Assembly: GCA_023381515.1 (NCBI GenBank)
Contig: JAMCQI010000016.1
Location: forward strand, 1 to 40,577
Source: Chloroflexota bacterium
Lineage (GTDB): Bacteria > Chloroflexota > Anaerolineae > UBA4142
Reading direction: 5' to 3'
DNA: 40,577 nucleotides
Position 1 is the first letter of the stretch. Each line of letters opens with the position of its first letter. The translations under genes were made by a program, and so were the position numbers. The notes below the pieces were generated by a model. It was given only the letters and a program-made list of their open reading frames with translations. It did not search any database and was not told the DNA's origin. Shown here one piece after another: positions 31,632 to 40,307 of the stretch.

Positions 31632-32635
31632 TTGCCCCGACGCTCCCAAAAGTCCGAGCGATCCTTGCGAGCGAATGCGGCGACGATCTGCTTGTTCACT
31701 TGTATGGCCGCGACGACCACGAGCAGTATGCCCCCGCCGACAAGGACAACGTCGCGCAGCGAACGCTCGAGAAAGCGAAGCAGCAATAGATCCAAAACTC
31801 GATCCAACGGCGGAGGAACGATAAAATTGTTCAGGAGATGAGTTATTCCAACGCTCCCGCCGACTAAACCGGCAACCAGCACCAGCATCCACATTTTCAG
31901 CGACAAGCTCGGGCTGAGCCACTTCCAAAAGCTCACCCGATAGAACACTCGCAGCGTGTCCACTGCCACTTCGAAAGTCGCACGCAACAGGGTCAGCGGT
32001 CGTGCATCCACGCGGCCGAAATTGAGCACTACGGGCGCTTCGGCGATCGAGTAACCGTAAAGATGCGCCGCAACCAACATTTCCAGGTCGAAGGCAAACC
32101 CTTCGATCTGCAAATGCGGCAAGACCTGTTCGAGCACGCCGCGTCGAAACAACTTGATGCCGGTCTGCGTGTCGTGGACCGGCAGGCCGAACAGCAAGTG
32201 GGCCATTGTAAAGTAACCCCAGCTGACCACGCGCCGCGCCAGGGGATAGTTGATCTGTGAATCACGATGCCGCTTGGAGCCGATCACGACGTCGGCGTGC
32301 TGCTCCTCCATCACGCGCCACAAGGTAAAAATCTGGTTGGGGTGCAGGTCGGCGTCTGCGTCGAGAAACGCGATGAGGTCGCCGGACGAATTGGCAACGC
32401 CCTGTCTCAGCGCATGCCCTTTCCCGCGGTTTGGGGCATAATGCACGACGCGCACTCGCGCGTCCACTTTCGCAGCTTGCTCCGCTTGGCTGCACGTATC
32501 GTCGACGCTTCCGTCGTCGACGACTACGATCTCGTAATCGCAGTCGGCAAGCACCTGCGCCGCCTGTCGAATCGTCTGGCCAATGACCCGGCCTTCGTTG
32601 TAGGCTGGCAGGATAACCGAGATTTTTCCGTTCAT
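31628..32635 (-). CDS. GT2 polyprenyl-phosphate hexose synthase-like (DPM1/ArnC type)
   Basis: A 335-residue GT2 enzyme. Motifs are KISVILPAYNEGRVIGQTI (4-22), YEIVVVDDGSVDDT (34-47), NRGKGHALRQGV (69-80) and IAFLDADADLHPNQ (88-101), the pattern of dolichol/polyprenyl-phosphate mannose or glucose synthases. HDTQTGIKLFRRGVLEQVLP is the conserved acceptor segment of this subgroup. Two C-terminal helices (about 240-265 and 295-315) anchor it. Such enzymes make the polyprenyl-phosphate sugar that GT-C transferases use outside, and this locus has several GT-C genes. ATG 32635 is the start, with ATGA overlap; an N-terminal extension to 33004 is not homologous. The actual sugar is inferred only as a hexose. 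Confidence 0.92.
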   Translation of the reverse strand: MNGKISVILPAYNEGRVIGQTIRQAAQVLADCDYEIVVVDDGSVDDTCSQAEQAAKVDARVRVVHYAPNRGKGHALRQGVANSSGDLIAFLDADADLHPNQIFTLWRVMEEQHADVVIGSKRHRDSQINYPLARRVVSWGYFTMAHLLFGLPVHDTQTGIKLFRRGVLEQVLPHLQIEGFAFDLEMLVAAHLYGYSIAEAPVVLNFGRVDARPLTLLRATFEVAVDTLRVFYRVSFWKWLSPSLSLKMWMLVLVAGLVGGSVGITHLLNNFIVPPPLDRVLDLLLLRFLERSLRDVVLVGGGILLVVVAAIQVNKQIVAAFARKDRSDFWERRGK

Positions 32636-33933
32636 TTGGCCGTCACTTGCGACCTCGGTACGAATCCGAGGCCGCCAAGCCACAGCTCGCTGATGACGAG
32701 CACGGCACCCGCACTCACCGCAAGCGAAACGATCACCTGAACGAGCGACACGTGAAAGATCGCCAAACCGACGGCGAGGAAGGTCGTAACCCCAGCAAGC
32801 AGCCACACGAAGCGAGGCTCTTCCTGCGAGATGTAGAAAGTCATCAGCAATTGGACGAGCGCGTACAAGGCCATCGTCGCACCGTACAGTCCCACCAGTG
32901 GTATGCTCCCGTCGAATGCAGTCCCGAACAAGATGTGAACGGCAAGGGAAGGAAAGAGCGCGAGCACGAATGCGCCGCCCCCGCACAGTCCCAGAATCAC
33001 CCACATACTCCTGCGCGCGATGTCGGATGCACTCTGACCGAGTGCAAAGCGATGCGAGCTTTTTGGAAACATGACGGTCGTCACGGCGCCCGGGAAAAAG
33101 AGAACGATCTTGCCCAAAGTCGCCGCCGCAGAGTAATAGCCGGCCTCCTCAGCCGAAAAAAAGTGCTTGACCACGATCAGGTCAATGTTGGTCAAGACAG
33201 TGAAGGCGAGCATGCCGACCAAGACGACGCTCGAGTACCAGGACACCGCGCCGAGGGCCAAACCGTGCTTTTCCGGTTTGTACTTTGACAGGTCTCGTAT
33301 AAATACAACCCCGAGCAGCATCGCCAAAAGCGTCGAGACCGTAGTCGCGCCGAGCGCACCCGCGGCTCCCCAGCCGAACGTGATGAGCACGATGCCGGCA
33401 ACAAGTCGAATCACCGGTCCGGCAAAGCCGGTTGCAGAGATCACATAGAATCGCTGCAACCCTTGAAGGGTACCGGTGATGGCGGTCGACGCGCCGATCA
33501 CGATGAATACGCTCCCCATCGCCAGTACCGGATAGATCGTCGGCACGTTTAGAAAGGCGCCGATGGGGCCGCCGGCGAGCGCAAACGCGACGAACGCGAT
33601 GATGCCGGCCAGTGACAGATACTTGACGCCGTCGCGCAGCAGCCCGGAGACTTTGCCCATTTCATTCACCGCGCGAAACCGGGCCACGTATTGGGTGATC
33701 ACTGTCTGGGCGATTCCCGCCGGGACGCTGACGATGACATAGAGCGCCAGGAGGGACGTGAACACGCCGTACTCTTCCGGTCCGATCGCGCGGCTGGCGA
33801 AGGCATGAAACGCGTACTGCATAAAATTCCCCGCCGTGCTCGCCGCCAGGAGCACGGCGCCTTGACGCAGGGTGGGGTTCGTAATCGACGCGCGAACCCA
33901 TTCGTCGAGTCGCCGCACGACAGCAGCGTTCAT
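32632..33933 (-). CDS. Wzx-like polysaccharide flippase
   Basis: A 433-residue MATE/MVF-superfamily flippase with about 12 to 14 hydrophobic helices. The N-terminal region has GAVLLAASTAGNFMQYAFHAF followed by GPEEYGVFTSLLALYVI, typical of oligosaccharide flippases and O-antigen transporters. TNIDLIVVKHFFSAEEAGYY, with the ring-like charged residues, is the usual helix 7 signature. It should carry the completed lipid-linked unit from the cytoplasmic to the outer face of the membrane. Both ends overlap neighbouring genes by four bases. Wzx-type and stage-V-SpoVB-type proteins look alike by sequence, so the call rests also on the glycan context. Confidence 0.9.
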   Translation of the reverse strand: MNAAVVRRLDEWVRASITNPTLRQGAVLLAASTAGNFMQYAFHAFASRAIGPEEYGVFTSLLALYVIVSVPAGIAQTVITQYVARFRAVNEMGKVSGLLRDGVKYLSLAGIIAFVAFALAGGPIGAFLNVPTIYPVLAMGSVFIVIGASTAITGTLQGLQRFYVISATGFAGPVIRLVAGIVLITFGWGAAGALGATTVSTLLAMLLGVVFIRDLSKYKPEKHGLALGAVSWYSSVVLVGMLAFTVLTNIDLIVVKHFFSAEEAGYYSAAATLGKIVLFFPGAVTTVMFPKSSHRFALGQSASDIARRSMWVILGLCGGGAFVLALFPSLAVHILFGTAFDGSIPLVGLYGATMALYALVQLLMTFYISQEEPRFVWLLAGVTTFLAVGLAIFHVSLVQVIVSLAVSAGAVLVISELWLGGLGFVPRSQVTAK

Positions 33934-35150
33934 GCGCTCAGCAGCTCTGCGTAAACATGTTCCATTCCGTCGACCATCGCCTCTATGCTGAACCGCGCCT
34001 CGATCTTGGCGCGCGCGGTCGCTCCCAGCTCCGCACGTAACGCCGGGGCGTCGAGCAGTATCCTGATCTCGCGAGCGAGCGCCTTATCATCTCCACGAGG
34101 AATCAAGACGCCATTCCGCGCGGCCGCGTCGACCAACGTCGAATTCGCGCCGACGTCGGATGCGATCACGGGTTTGGCGCATGCCATCGCCTCCGCGATC
34201 GTAAGATCGTATCCGTCCGTCCGGAGGGTAGGATCGACGAACACGTCGCACAGGTTAAAGTATCGCGCGCACTCGGCCAACGACTTTGCGCCGACGAACC
34301 GAACGTGGTCCGAGACGCCGAGCCGGCGCGCCTGCGCCTCGAGCGCGGGGCGATAGTCGCCGTCGCCGACGACGATCAGGCAGACCCGCTTCTCCCCAAG
34401 AAGGCGCGGCATGACGGCGACGGCGACCTGAACGCCCTTGTCCTTCTCGAGGCGGGCGAGGGCGAGTATCACTTTTTCAGAAGGGTCGAGTCTAAGCTCT
34501 TGCCGCAGCTCGGCGAGCCGGTCATCGCGCGGCGAAAACAGGACCGTGTCAATTCCGTTGTATACCTTGCGAATCTGCGCGTCGCGCAGTCCGTAGAGCA
34601 TCTTGTACTTGCCCACGTCGGAATCGCTCGTGGCAATTACGACATCAGACCCACGCGTGAACCAAACGTCGCGATAGGCGTAGCGAAACAGGAGGTTGAG
34701 CGCCAGCGCGATAAAGCGCGCCGTGCCGAGTGGACTCGTGAGCGAGAAATCGGTGTGCCAGCTCGTCGTCAGCACGTCCAGGTGCGTCCCGTGAAAGGAG
34801 GTAACGAGCGGCAATCGGTACTGCCGGTTGAGGCGGCGGCGGTACACGCCGAAGGCGCCGACGCTCTGGCTGTGCAGGATCTCGAACTGCGAAACCGGCT
34901 GCAACGCTTGAAGCTTGCGCGCCGCGCCGTACCAGTATGCGTTCGTGTTCTGCCCCGGCGGCGTACCGGGCAAATAGTGGACCTCTACGCCTTCGATGCT
35001 TTCGTAATCGACTCCGTCGGCACGCCCGCTCGAAATGACGGTCACGGCGTGGCCTTTGCGCGCCAAGCCTAAACTGAGCGTCAGAACGTGGTCCTGCATC
35101 CCTCCCGGCGCGTGGCTGGGCATGATGCGTGAGAACATGCAGATGCGCAT
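33930..35150 (-). CDS. GT4-family glycosyltransferase
   Basis: A 406-residue GT-B enzyme. It begins MRICMFSRIMPSHAPGGMQD with the Gly-rich acceptor loop. The central part has LPLVTSFHGTHLDVLTTSW, and the donor domain has VILALARLEKDKGVQVAVAV, CLIVVGDGDYRPALE and TDGYDLTIAEAMACAKPVIA, in which the first acidic position of E-x7-E is Asp. NSTLVDAAARNGVLIPRGDD completes the pocket. It is followed by the Wzx-like flippase with an ATGA overlap and preceded by a 54-base spacer. No good ribosome-binding site is visible upstream of the ATG. It should act in the cytoplasm; specificity unknown. Confidence 0.93.
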   Translation of the reverse strand: MRICMFSRIMPSHAPGGMQDHVLTLSLGLARKGHAVTVISSGRADGVDYESIEGVEVHYLPGTPPGQNTNAYWYGAARKLQALQPVSQFEILHSQSVGAFGVYRRRLNRQYRLPLVTSFHGTHLDVLTTSWHTDFSLTSPLGTARFIALALNLLFRYAYRDVWFTRGSDVVIATSDSDVGKYKMLYGLRDAQIRKVYNGIDTVLFSPRDDRLAELRQELRLDPSEKVILALARLEKDKGVQVAVAVMPRLLGEKRVCLIVVGDGDYRPALEAQARRLGVSDHVRFVGAKSLAECARYFNLCDVFVDPTLRTDGYDLTIAEAMACAKPVIASDVGANSTLVDAAARNGVLIPRGDDKALAREIRILLDAPALRAELGATARAKIEARFSIEAMVDGMEHVYAELLSA

Positions 35151-35204
35151 ATGGATTCGATCGTCAGCCCGCGGCGGTTTGCGCGTCTCTTCCGAGCCGC
35201 GGAC

Positions 35205-36815
35205 TCATCCGGCGCGGCTTGCAGCTTGCCGGGCAAAGCGGCCCGCCAGACGCAGCAGCATCTGTGCCTCCGGCATCTTGAACATCCACGCGATGGCGAA
35301 ATAGGCGCCTCCGGCGGCAGCGGCGAGCGAGAGACTCGACACCCGATCCAGGAGCGTAGTGTTCCCGAGGTGAAGGGTCGAAGCGATTTCCCATCCAGCG
35401 AGAACGGTCAAGAGAGCGAGCGCAATGCACTGCACGGCAAGCCTCGCAAGACGGCTGAATTCAAAACCAGCCACGCGGCGAGCGAAAAGAAGGATGAGGA
35501 CCAAGGCGCCCAGCGTCGTCGTGAGTGAAGCGGAAAGCGCGATACCCGTGTGGGCCATTGAAGGAATGAGCGCCAGGTTCAACGCGACGTGAAGCGCGAC
35601 GACAATCGATCCGACGACGAGCGGCGTCGTCCCGTCCGAGAGAGCGTAAAAGGCGCGCTGGAGAACGTAGACCACTCCGACCGCGGTGAGTCCGATCGCG
35701 TACATCGCGAGGGCCTGAGCGGTGAGCTGTACCGCGCTCGCGTCGAAGCGTCCGCGCCCCAACAGCAGGCCTACCGTCGGCGCCGAAAACCAAAGCAGTA
35801 CAAAGGTCAAGGGCACGAGAATGAATACGAGCAGACGGAGCGACGACATGACAGCGCGCGCGGTGCTTTCCATGTCGTTCGTCGCCGCCATCCGGCTCAA
35901 GCTCGGAAAAACCGCGATCGCCAAGCTGTTGCCGACGGAGTAGAACGCCCCGACGATCGTGGTCGCGTAGGCGAGCGCGCCAATGCTGCCCGTTGGCAGA
36001 CCGGACGCCATTGAGCCGTCGATCACGATATTGATCTGGCTCACGAGCGCGAGCGCCGTTACCGGCAGGAAGGCGATCCCGACCTCGCGCAGCGCGGGGT
36101 GATGCCAATCGATCTTGAACGAATAATGCATTCGCTCGCGCCGCAGCTCGACGCTCTGCACCACCAGCTGCAGCACGACGCCGATCAAAAAGCCCAGGGC
36201 GACCGAATAGATGCCGATGTACGGTGAAAGCAGAATCACGGTGCCGATGATTCCAACATTCAGAGCGAGGAAGATGAGCGCCGGGCCGACAAAGCGATCG
36301 ACCGAATTGAGCGCCGCCATGACCATGTTCAACAGCGCGCCCAGGAGCAGCGTCGGCATCATGATGACGAGGAGCGCCGTGGCGATCGACTGCGTGGACG
36401 GCGCCAGCCCGTGCCCGATGATGCCGATGATCGGACGAGCGAAGAGCATGCCGAGGAGCGTCAACAAGCCAGTGACGATCAAAACGATATTGGTGATGAC
36501 GCTTGCCGCGTGCCAGAATTCTTCCCGGCGGCCGGCCGTCAAATAACGCGCAAAAACAGGCATCACGGCCATCGTGATCGCACTTCCCGCGACAATATTG
36601 TTGACGAGGGTCGGGACGAGGAACGACAGTTTGTACGCGTCGATCTCGGCGGAAAGACCGAACTGTGCGCTGACGACCATCTCGCGCACGATCCCGCTCG
36701 CCTGGCCGAGCCCGAATCCGAGCGCCGTGATCGTGGCAAACGAAACGACGCGCCCCATCGGGAGCGCGAGCTTGGCGGCCGGCTCTTCAGGCGATTGGAT
36801 TACCGGGGTTTCCAT
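35205..36815 (-). CDS. MurJ/MviN-like lipid flippase with altered cavity residues
   Basis: A 536-residue, about 14-helix protein of the MVF flippase family. The region QASGIVREMVVSAQFG (38-53), IDAYKLSFLVPTL (58-70) and AITMAVMPVFARYL (79-92) aligns with helices 1-2 of E. coli MurJ. R44 and D59 align with MurJ R24 and D39. Positions matching the MurJ Arg18 and Arg52/Arg53 are Gln 38 and Asn 72/Asn 73, so the usual lipid II cavity Arg residues are missing. It is therefore more likely to move a polyprenyl-linked sugar or oligosaccharide of this locus than lipid II. ATG 36815 overlaps the end of the upstream gene by 16 bases; a TTG at 36824 is an alternative. The alignment was made by eye. Confidence 0.88.
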   Translation of the reverse strand: METPVIQSPEEPAAKLALPMGRVVSFATITALGFGLGQASGIVREMVVSAQFGLSAEIDAYKLSFLVPTLVNNIVAGSAITMAVMPVFARYLTAGRREEFWHAASVITNIVLIVTGLLTLLGMLFARPIIGIIGHGLAPSTQSIATALLVIMMPTLLLGALLNMVMAALNSVDRFVGPALIFLALNVGIIGTVILLSPYIGIYSVALGFLIGVVLQLVVQSVELRRERMHYSFKIDWHHPALREVGIAFLPVTALALVSQINIVIDGSMASGLPTGSIGALAYATTIVGAFYSVGNSLAIAVFPSLSRMAATNDMESTARAVMSSLRLLVFILVPLTFVLLWFSAPTVGLLLGRGRFDASAVQLTAQALAMYAIGLTAVGVVYVLQRAFYALSDGTTPLVVGSIVVALHVALNLALIPSMAHTGIALSASLTTTLGALVLILLFARRVAGFEFSRLARLAVQCIALALLTVLAGWEIASTLHLGNTTLLDRVSSLSLAAAAGGAYFAIAWMFKMPEAQMLLRLAGRFARQAASRAG

Positions 36816-38341
36816 TTTGAACAACTCATACCGATGAACATCCCGAGCAGCATTTCGTTCTGGTCCGTAGCAAACCCCGTCACGGTTAGATTGCCTACGA
36901 GCAGCGCGACGAACGCAGCCAGCACGCCCACAAACAACGGATCGGTCAACGCACGCCGATATGCACTTTTGAGAACGACGAAGAATAGCGCAAGCAGTGA
37001 ACCAAGACCGACGACGCCGGTTTCCACCAGCGCGGCGACATAGCTGCTCTCCGCCGCCGACGGACCGAACGTGATGGCACCGTTGCTCAGGGTCCTCGCC
37101 GGTTCGGTCAAGAGAGGAGCGTTATTCAGCCCAAACCCAAAGACCGGACGTTGGGCGAATGACTGCAACAGACCGGACCAGATCTCGAGTCGCCCGGCGC
37201 TTCCGACCAACCCCTGCTCGCGCTGAAGGAGAAAAACCGCCCGTTCTGTGAGCAGCCCTCCGAACGGCAACGCGAGCAGCCCGGCCGCTGCGACGCAAAC
37301 CAGGCCGATCAGCACCGTCCGCCGGGAGATCGAGCGCAGGCCAAACAGCGCCACCGTCGCGGCGCTCGCGCAGAACGCAATGATCCCAGAGCCCTTGAAC
37401 GTAAGGACAAGCGCGCTCCCCATCACCAAGACGGCGACAAGCAGTAGACCGGCTCTCATAGCGCCGTCGGTGTCACGGCGTTCCTCTGCCGCGCTCTGGT
37501 TCGGCTGTCCGCTCGTGTCACTGGGCGTCCGGCGAAGAGACGATCTCCCGCGTCGGGCGAGCAATATTCCGACCGCCAGCCCAAGTATCGACGCGAGAAA
37601 GATCGAATAGTCGATGCCGTTGATAAACGTGCCGAAGGGCGAGACTCGGTCGAAAATGACCCAATTGAACGACAAATCTACCAGATGGTCACGCAGCAGG
37701 CTTGGCTGGTAAAACAATTGTGCGATCGGCTGCTTTAGCAGGGCAAGGACCCGGTCGAGCCCTAACAAAGCCTGACCAAGACCCAGCAAAGCCTCCGCGA
37801 AACCGGCCGCGACGAGAACGAGCGTCAGCCGCAAGGCAGATGTCCGCGAGTGCAGCGCCTCGCCGGCGATCAGCGCAGTCGCAAAAACGACGAGCCAATC
37901 GTAGATGCCGCGCAGCGCCAGATAGCGGCTGGGGGCGCTCGCCGCTGCCGCGAGCGCTGCAATCCCAAAGCAAGCGGCCGGCAGCATCCACGGCTCCCAC
38001 CGCGTGAGCTGGCGTCGCGATGCCCACATTGCAAGAGCACGTACGGCCGCGGCAAAAACGAATACCACCGCCCCGCGAAGAGCGAACGAATAACCGGGAA
38101 TCGTCCAATAGATCTGCAGCGGAATCAGCGCCGCGACGACCAGAACGGTCCAGGTAAATGGCAGCGTGAGTCCGGCGGCGACGAAGATGACCAGGACGAC
38201 GAAGGCCGCAAAATCGTCCGGCTGTGAAAGGGTTACGGCCAAACCGGCTGCTACGGCGGCCGTCGCGAATATCGCCACGACGCCGCGTTGGCGAACAGAG
38301 TCACTCAACGGCGCGCGAGCACGCGTGACCGCCGGGTTCAT
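36800..38341 (-). CDS. O-antigen ligase/polymerase family membrane protein (Wzy_C-type)
   Basis: A 513-residue membrane protein with about 12 hydrophobic segments. The Wzy_C-type region has GSAGRLEIWSGLLQSFAQRP followed by VFGFGLNNAPL and AESSYVAALVETGVVGLGSL. This arrangement is the mark of WaaL ligases and Wzy polymerases, which act on polyprenyl-linked sugars outside the membrane. The His found before N-x-Y-L in many ligases is absent here (AESSYVA), which leans toward polymerase. A long extracytoplasmic loop, including HLVDLSFNWVIFDR and FGTFINGIDYSIFLA, lies mid-protein, then an Arg/Ser-rich cytoplasmic insert. ATGA overlap with the TPR gene upstream. Ligase and polymerase cannot be separated by sequence alone. 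Confidence 0.88.
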   Translation of the reverse strand: MNPAVTRARAPLSDSVRQRGVVAIFATAAVAAGLAVTLSQPDDFAAFVVLVIFVAAGLTLPFTWTVLVVAALIPLQIYWTIPGYSFALRGAVVFVFAAAVRALAMWASRRQLTRWEPWMLPAACFGIAALAAAASAPSRYLALRGIYDWLVVFATALIAGEALHSRTSALRLTLVLVAAGFAEALLGLGQALLGLDRVLALLKQPIAQLFYQPSLLRDHLVDLSFNWVIFDRVSPFGTFINGIDYSIFLASILGLAVGILLARRGRSSLRRTPSDTSGQPNQSAAEERRDTDGAMRAGLLLVAVLVMGSALVLTFKGSGIIAFCASAATVALFGLRSISRRTVLIGLVCVAAAGLLALPFGGLLTERAVFLLQREQGLVGSAGRLEIWSGLLQSFAQRPVFGFGLNNAPLLTEPARTLSNGAITFGPSAAESSYVAALVETGVVGLGSLLALFFVVLKSAYRRALTDPLFVGVLAAFVALLVGNLTVTGFATDQNEMLLGMFIGMSCSKWKPR

Positions 38342-39417
38342 TTCCCGTCCAGGGCATCAAGCGCCGAAGAAATCGCCATCAGGCGATCCGCGCGCGTTTC
38401 GGCGGCCAGCGCAAGAACCAAGTCGCGCCGTGCGTCCTGCAAGCGGTTTTGGCGGACATAGAACTCGCCGAGAGCGAAGAGCACGTCCGGACTAGCCGGA
38501 TTGCGTCCGAGCCCGTCGAGCAACCAACGTTCGGCCGCCGCCGAATCATCGTTCGACTCGGAGATGTTCGCGAGCCCGATGAACGCCGCGGTGTACCACG
38601 GCGAATCGCCGGTGACCTGAGTAAGCAAGGCCACCGCCTGATCGCGTTCTGTCGGATGCAGTTGGAGCAGCACGAGCGCGTAGCCGGTGCGCGGGCGGGC
38701 ATCGATCGGCGCCTCCGCGCGCGCCTGGGCAAATGTATCGAGCGCCGCCGGCAGCTCGCCGCGTGCGGCCAGGATTTCCGCTCGTCGCGAGATGATGGTC
38801 GAGAGAAATTCCCGATCGTCGGTCAACTCGCGCGCCCGGTCCAATTCGGGCAGCGCCTCGGCATCGTCTACGTTTAGCTGCGCGAGCGCATCGCCGAGAA
38901 CGTAGTGTGCCTGCGCGCTGTTCGGCTCCACGCCGGCCGCGATACGCGCGAGCCGTGCCGCCTCCTTCCACTGGCGCTGGTCCGATTCGCGATGCATCTC
39001 TTGGTCGAAATAGACAAAGGCGCCGGCCGCTCTCCAATACGCATAGGCCTTGTCAGCCTGGCCGGACCCGTACGCGGCCTGGCCCCAATCGTAGAGCACA
39101 ATCGGGTCGGAACGAAGCGAAGAGGCTGCCTGATCGAACTGAGACGCGGCGCGCTCCGCCAACCCACGGGCCAGATCGATCCGCGTTGCCGCGAGCGGCG
39201 CACGGTTCAGTGGCGCGTAGCTGTTCGCTTGTCCCAGTTTCTGGCTGGCGTCGTCGAGGGCGGACGAGCGCAAGGGGGCATCCGCGGGCAAGGCTGCCGC
39301 ATGGGCGAGGTCAATGTCGCTCAGATTATAGAACCACGCGGCCGCAATTTCCGGCGCGAGAATGACCGACACCATCAGTGCGGCTGCCGCGATCAGGACC
39401 TGGAGTCGAACGAACAT
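38338..39417 (-). CDS. TPR-repeat protein with N-terminal membrane anchor
   Basis: A 359-residue protein. One hydrophobic N-terminal segment (about 6-24) could be a signal anchor or a signal peptide, and the rest is helical and soluble. Tetratricopeptide-like repeats are recognisable from about residue 105: WGQAAYGSGQADKAYAYWRA (111-130), AHYVLGDALAQL (170-181), ILAARGELPAALDTFAQARA (215-234), TAAFIGLANISESNDDSAAA (276-295) and VLFALGEFYVRQNRLQDARR (312-331). Such proteins often scaffold polysaccharide polymerase complexes, and this one lies between the Wzz-like and polymerase-like genes, 6 bases after the former. No catalytic motif is visible. Partner and location (outside the membrane) are inferred. 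Confidence 0.88.
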   Translation of the reverse strand: MFVRLQVLIAAAALMVSVILAPEIAAAWFYNLSDIDLAHAAALPADAPLRSSALDDASQKLGQANSYAPLNRAPLAATRIDLARGLAERAASQFDQAASSLRSDPIVLYDWGQAAYGSGQADKAYAYWRAAGAFVYFDQEMHRESDQRQWKEAARLARIAAGVEPNSAQAHYVLGDALAQLNVDDAEALPELDRARELTDDREFLSTIISRRAEILAARGELPAALDTFAQARAEAPIDARPRTGYALVLLQLHPTERDQAVALLTQVTGDSPWYTAAFIGLANISESNDDSAAAERWLLDGLGRNPASPDVLFALGEFYVRQNRLQDARRDLVLALAAETRADRLMAISSALDALDGK

Positions 39418-39423
39418 ACAAGG

Positions 39424-40293
39424 TTACTCTGCCTTCGTCCGGTCAATCCGGGCGCCTGGGGGGGCGACGGCGTCGAGAACGAACGCACCCACCACTCCGA
39501 CGAGCAATCCCAGCACCGCGCCGAGCAGCGCATTCTGGACTGGCTTGGGAGAAATCGGCGTCGTCGGAACACCCGCCGTAATCTGCGTTGGCCGGTATAC
39601 GGTGTTCGCCAATATGTCGTCGCTCTCCCATTCCTTCGCCAAGTCCAGATAGACCGATTCGGAGGTATCGTACGCTCGCAGCAACCCGGCCAATTCCAGC
39701 TGTTTGTCGGTGGACGAGAAGGTGGCCCCACGCAGACGCCCGAGGTCATAGCTATCAAATCCGTTGTCGACCGAGAACTTGACCAGAGCCTTTTCCGCCT
39801 GCGTCAGCCGGCTTTCGGCCGCCTTCAACTCGTCCTGACCCGGCAGGAGGGCCGTCTGGATTCGCGCAGCGCCCACTTGCATCCATTTGTTCGCCGTGTC
39901 GGCCACCTGCTGCGGATCGCCGCCACGCGCCGTAATGTCGAAGAGCGACTTGTCGCCGTTGTCTGACGTGACGCTCACCGGCACCTTTGGACTTACCTGC
40001 GCCGCTACGTCTGCGCCATTCAAGATTGCGACGTAATACGCCGGCGAAAAGGCGATCGGCAAGTGGCGGGGGGAATCGACAGTCAGGTAATAGGGCGGCG
40101 CCTGGCCGGTGGTGGGGACGGAAACGGTCGCCGGCGCAAGGGCGATCGTCGCGGTCGCTTCATAGGCTGGCTTGGTCGCCAAGCTGATAATGCCGGCTAC
40201 CCCGGCAGCGGCGATCGTCAATGCGACGATCAAGCGCCACCGACGAATGATCACATCAAGGTATTCGCGCAAATCGAGGGTGTCGTCAGTCAT
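39424..40293 (-). CDS. Wzz-type chain-length determinant/polysaccharide co-polymerase
   Basis: A 289-residue protein with the PCP/Wzz layout. The N-terminus LDLREYLDVIIRRWRLIVAL leads into a helix (about 20-38). A mainly extracytoplasmic domain with a coiled region (ELKAAESRLTQAEKALVKF) follows, and the C-terminal Pro-rich motif PTTPISPKP precedes the second helix (about 254-275). It has no attached tyrosine-kinase domain and no Walker motif. It would set the chain length of the Wzy-made polymer. It starts at ATG 40293, 14 bases after the stop of the preceding gene and without a strong ribosome-binding site. A partner kinase, if any, is not in the window. Confidence 0.92.
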   Translation of the reverse strand: MTDDTLDLREYLDVIIRRWRLIVALTIAAAGVAGIISLATKPAYEATATIALAPATVSVPTTGQAPPYYLTVDSPRHLPIAFSPAYYVAILNGADVAAQVSPKVPVSVTSDNGDKSLFDITARGGDPQQVADTANKWMQVGAARIQTALLPGQDELKAAESRLTQAEKALVKFSVDNGFDSYDLGRLRGATFSSTDKQLELAGLLRAYDTSESVYLDLAKEWESDDILANTVYRPTQITAGVPTTPISPKPVQNALLGAVLGLLVGVVGAFVLDAVAPPGARIDRTKAE

Positions 40294-40307
40294 GGGCGCC
40301 GTTCAGA

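Noticed and set aside
35169..35202. 7-base inverted repeat (CCGCGGC/GCCGCGG) after the MurJ-like gene
   Set aside because: No T-tract follows and CCGCGG is itself palindromic in a GC-rich context, so a terminator call is not supported.
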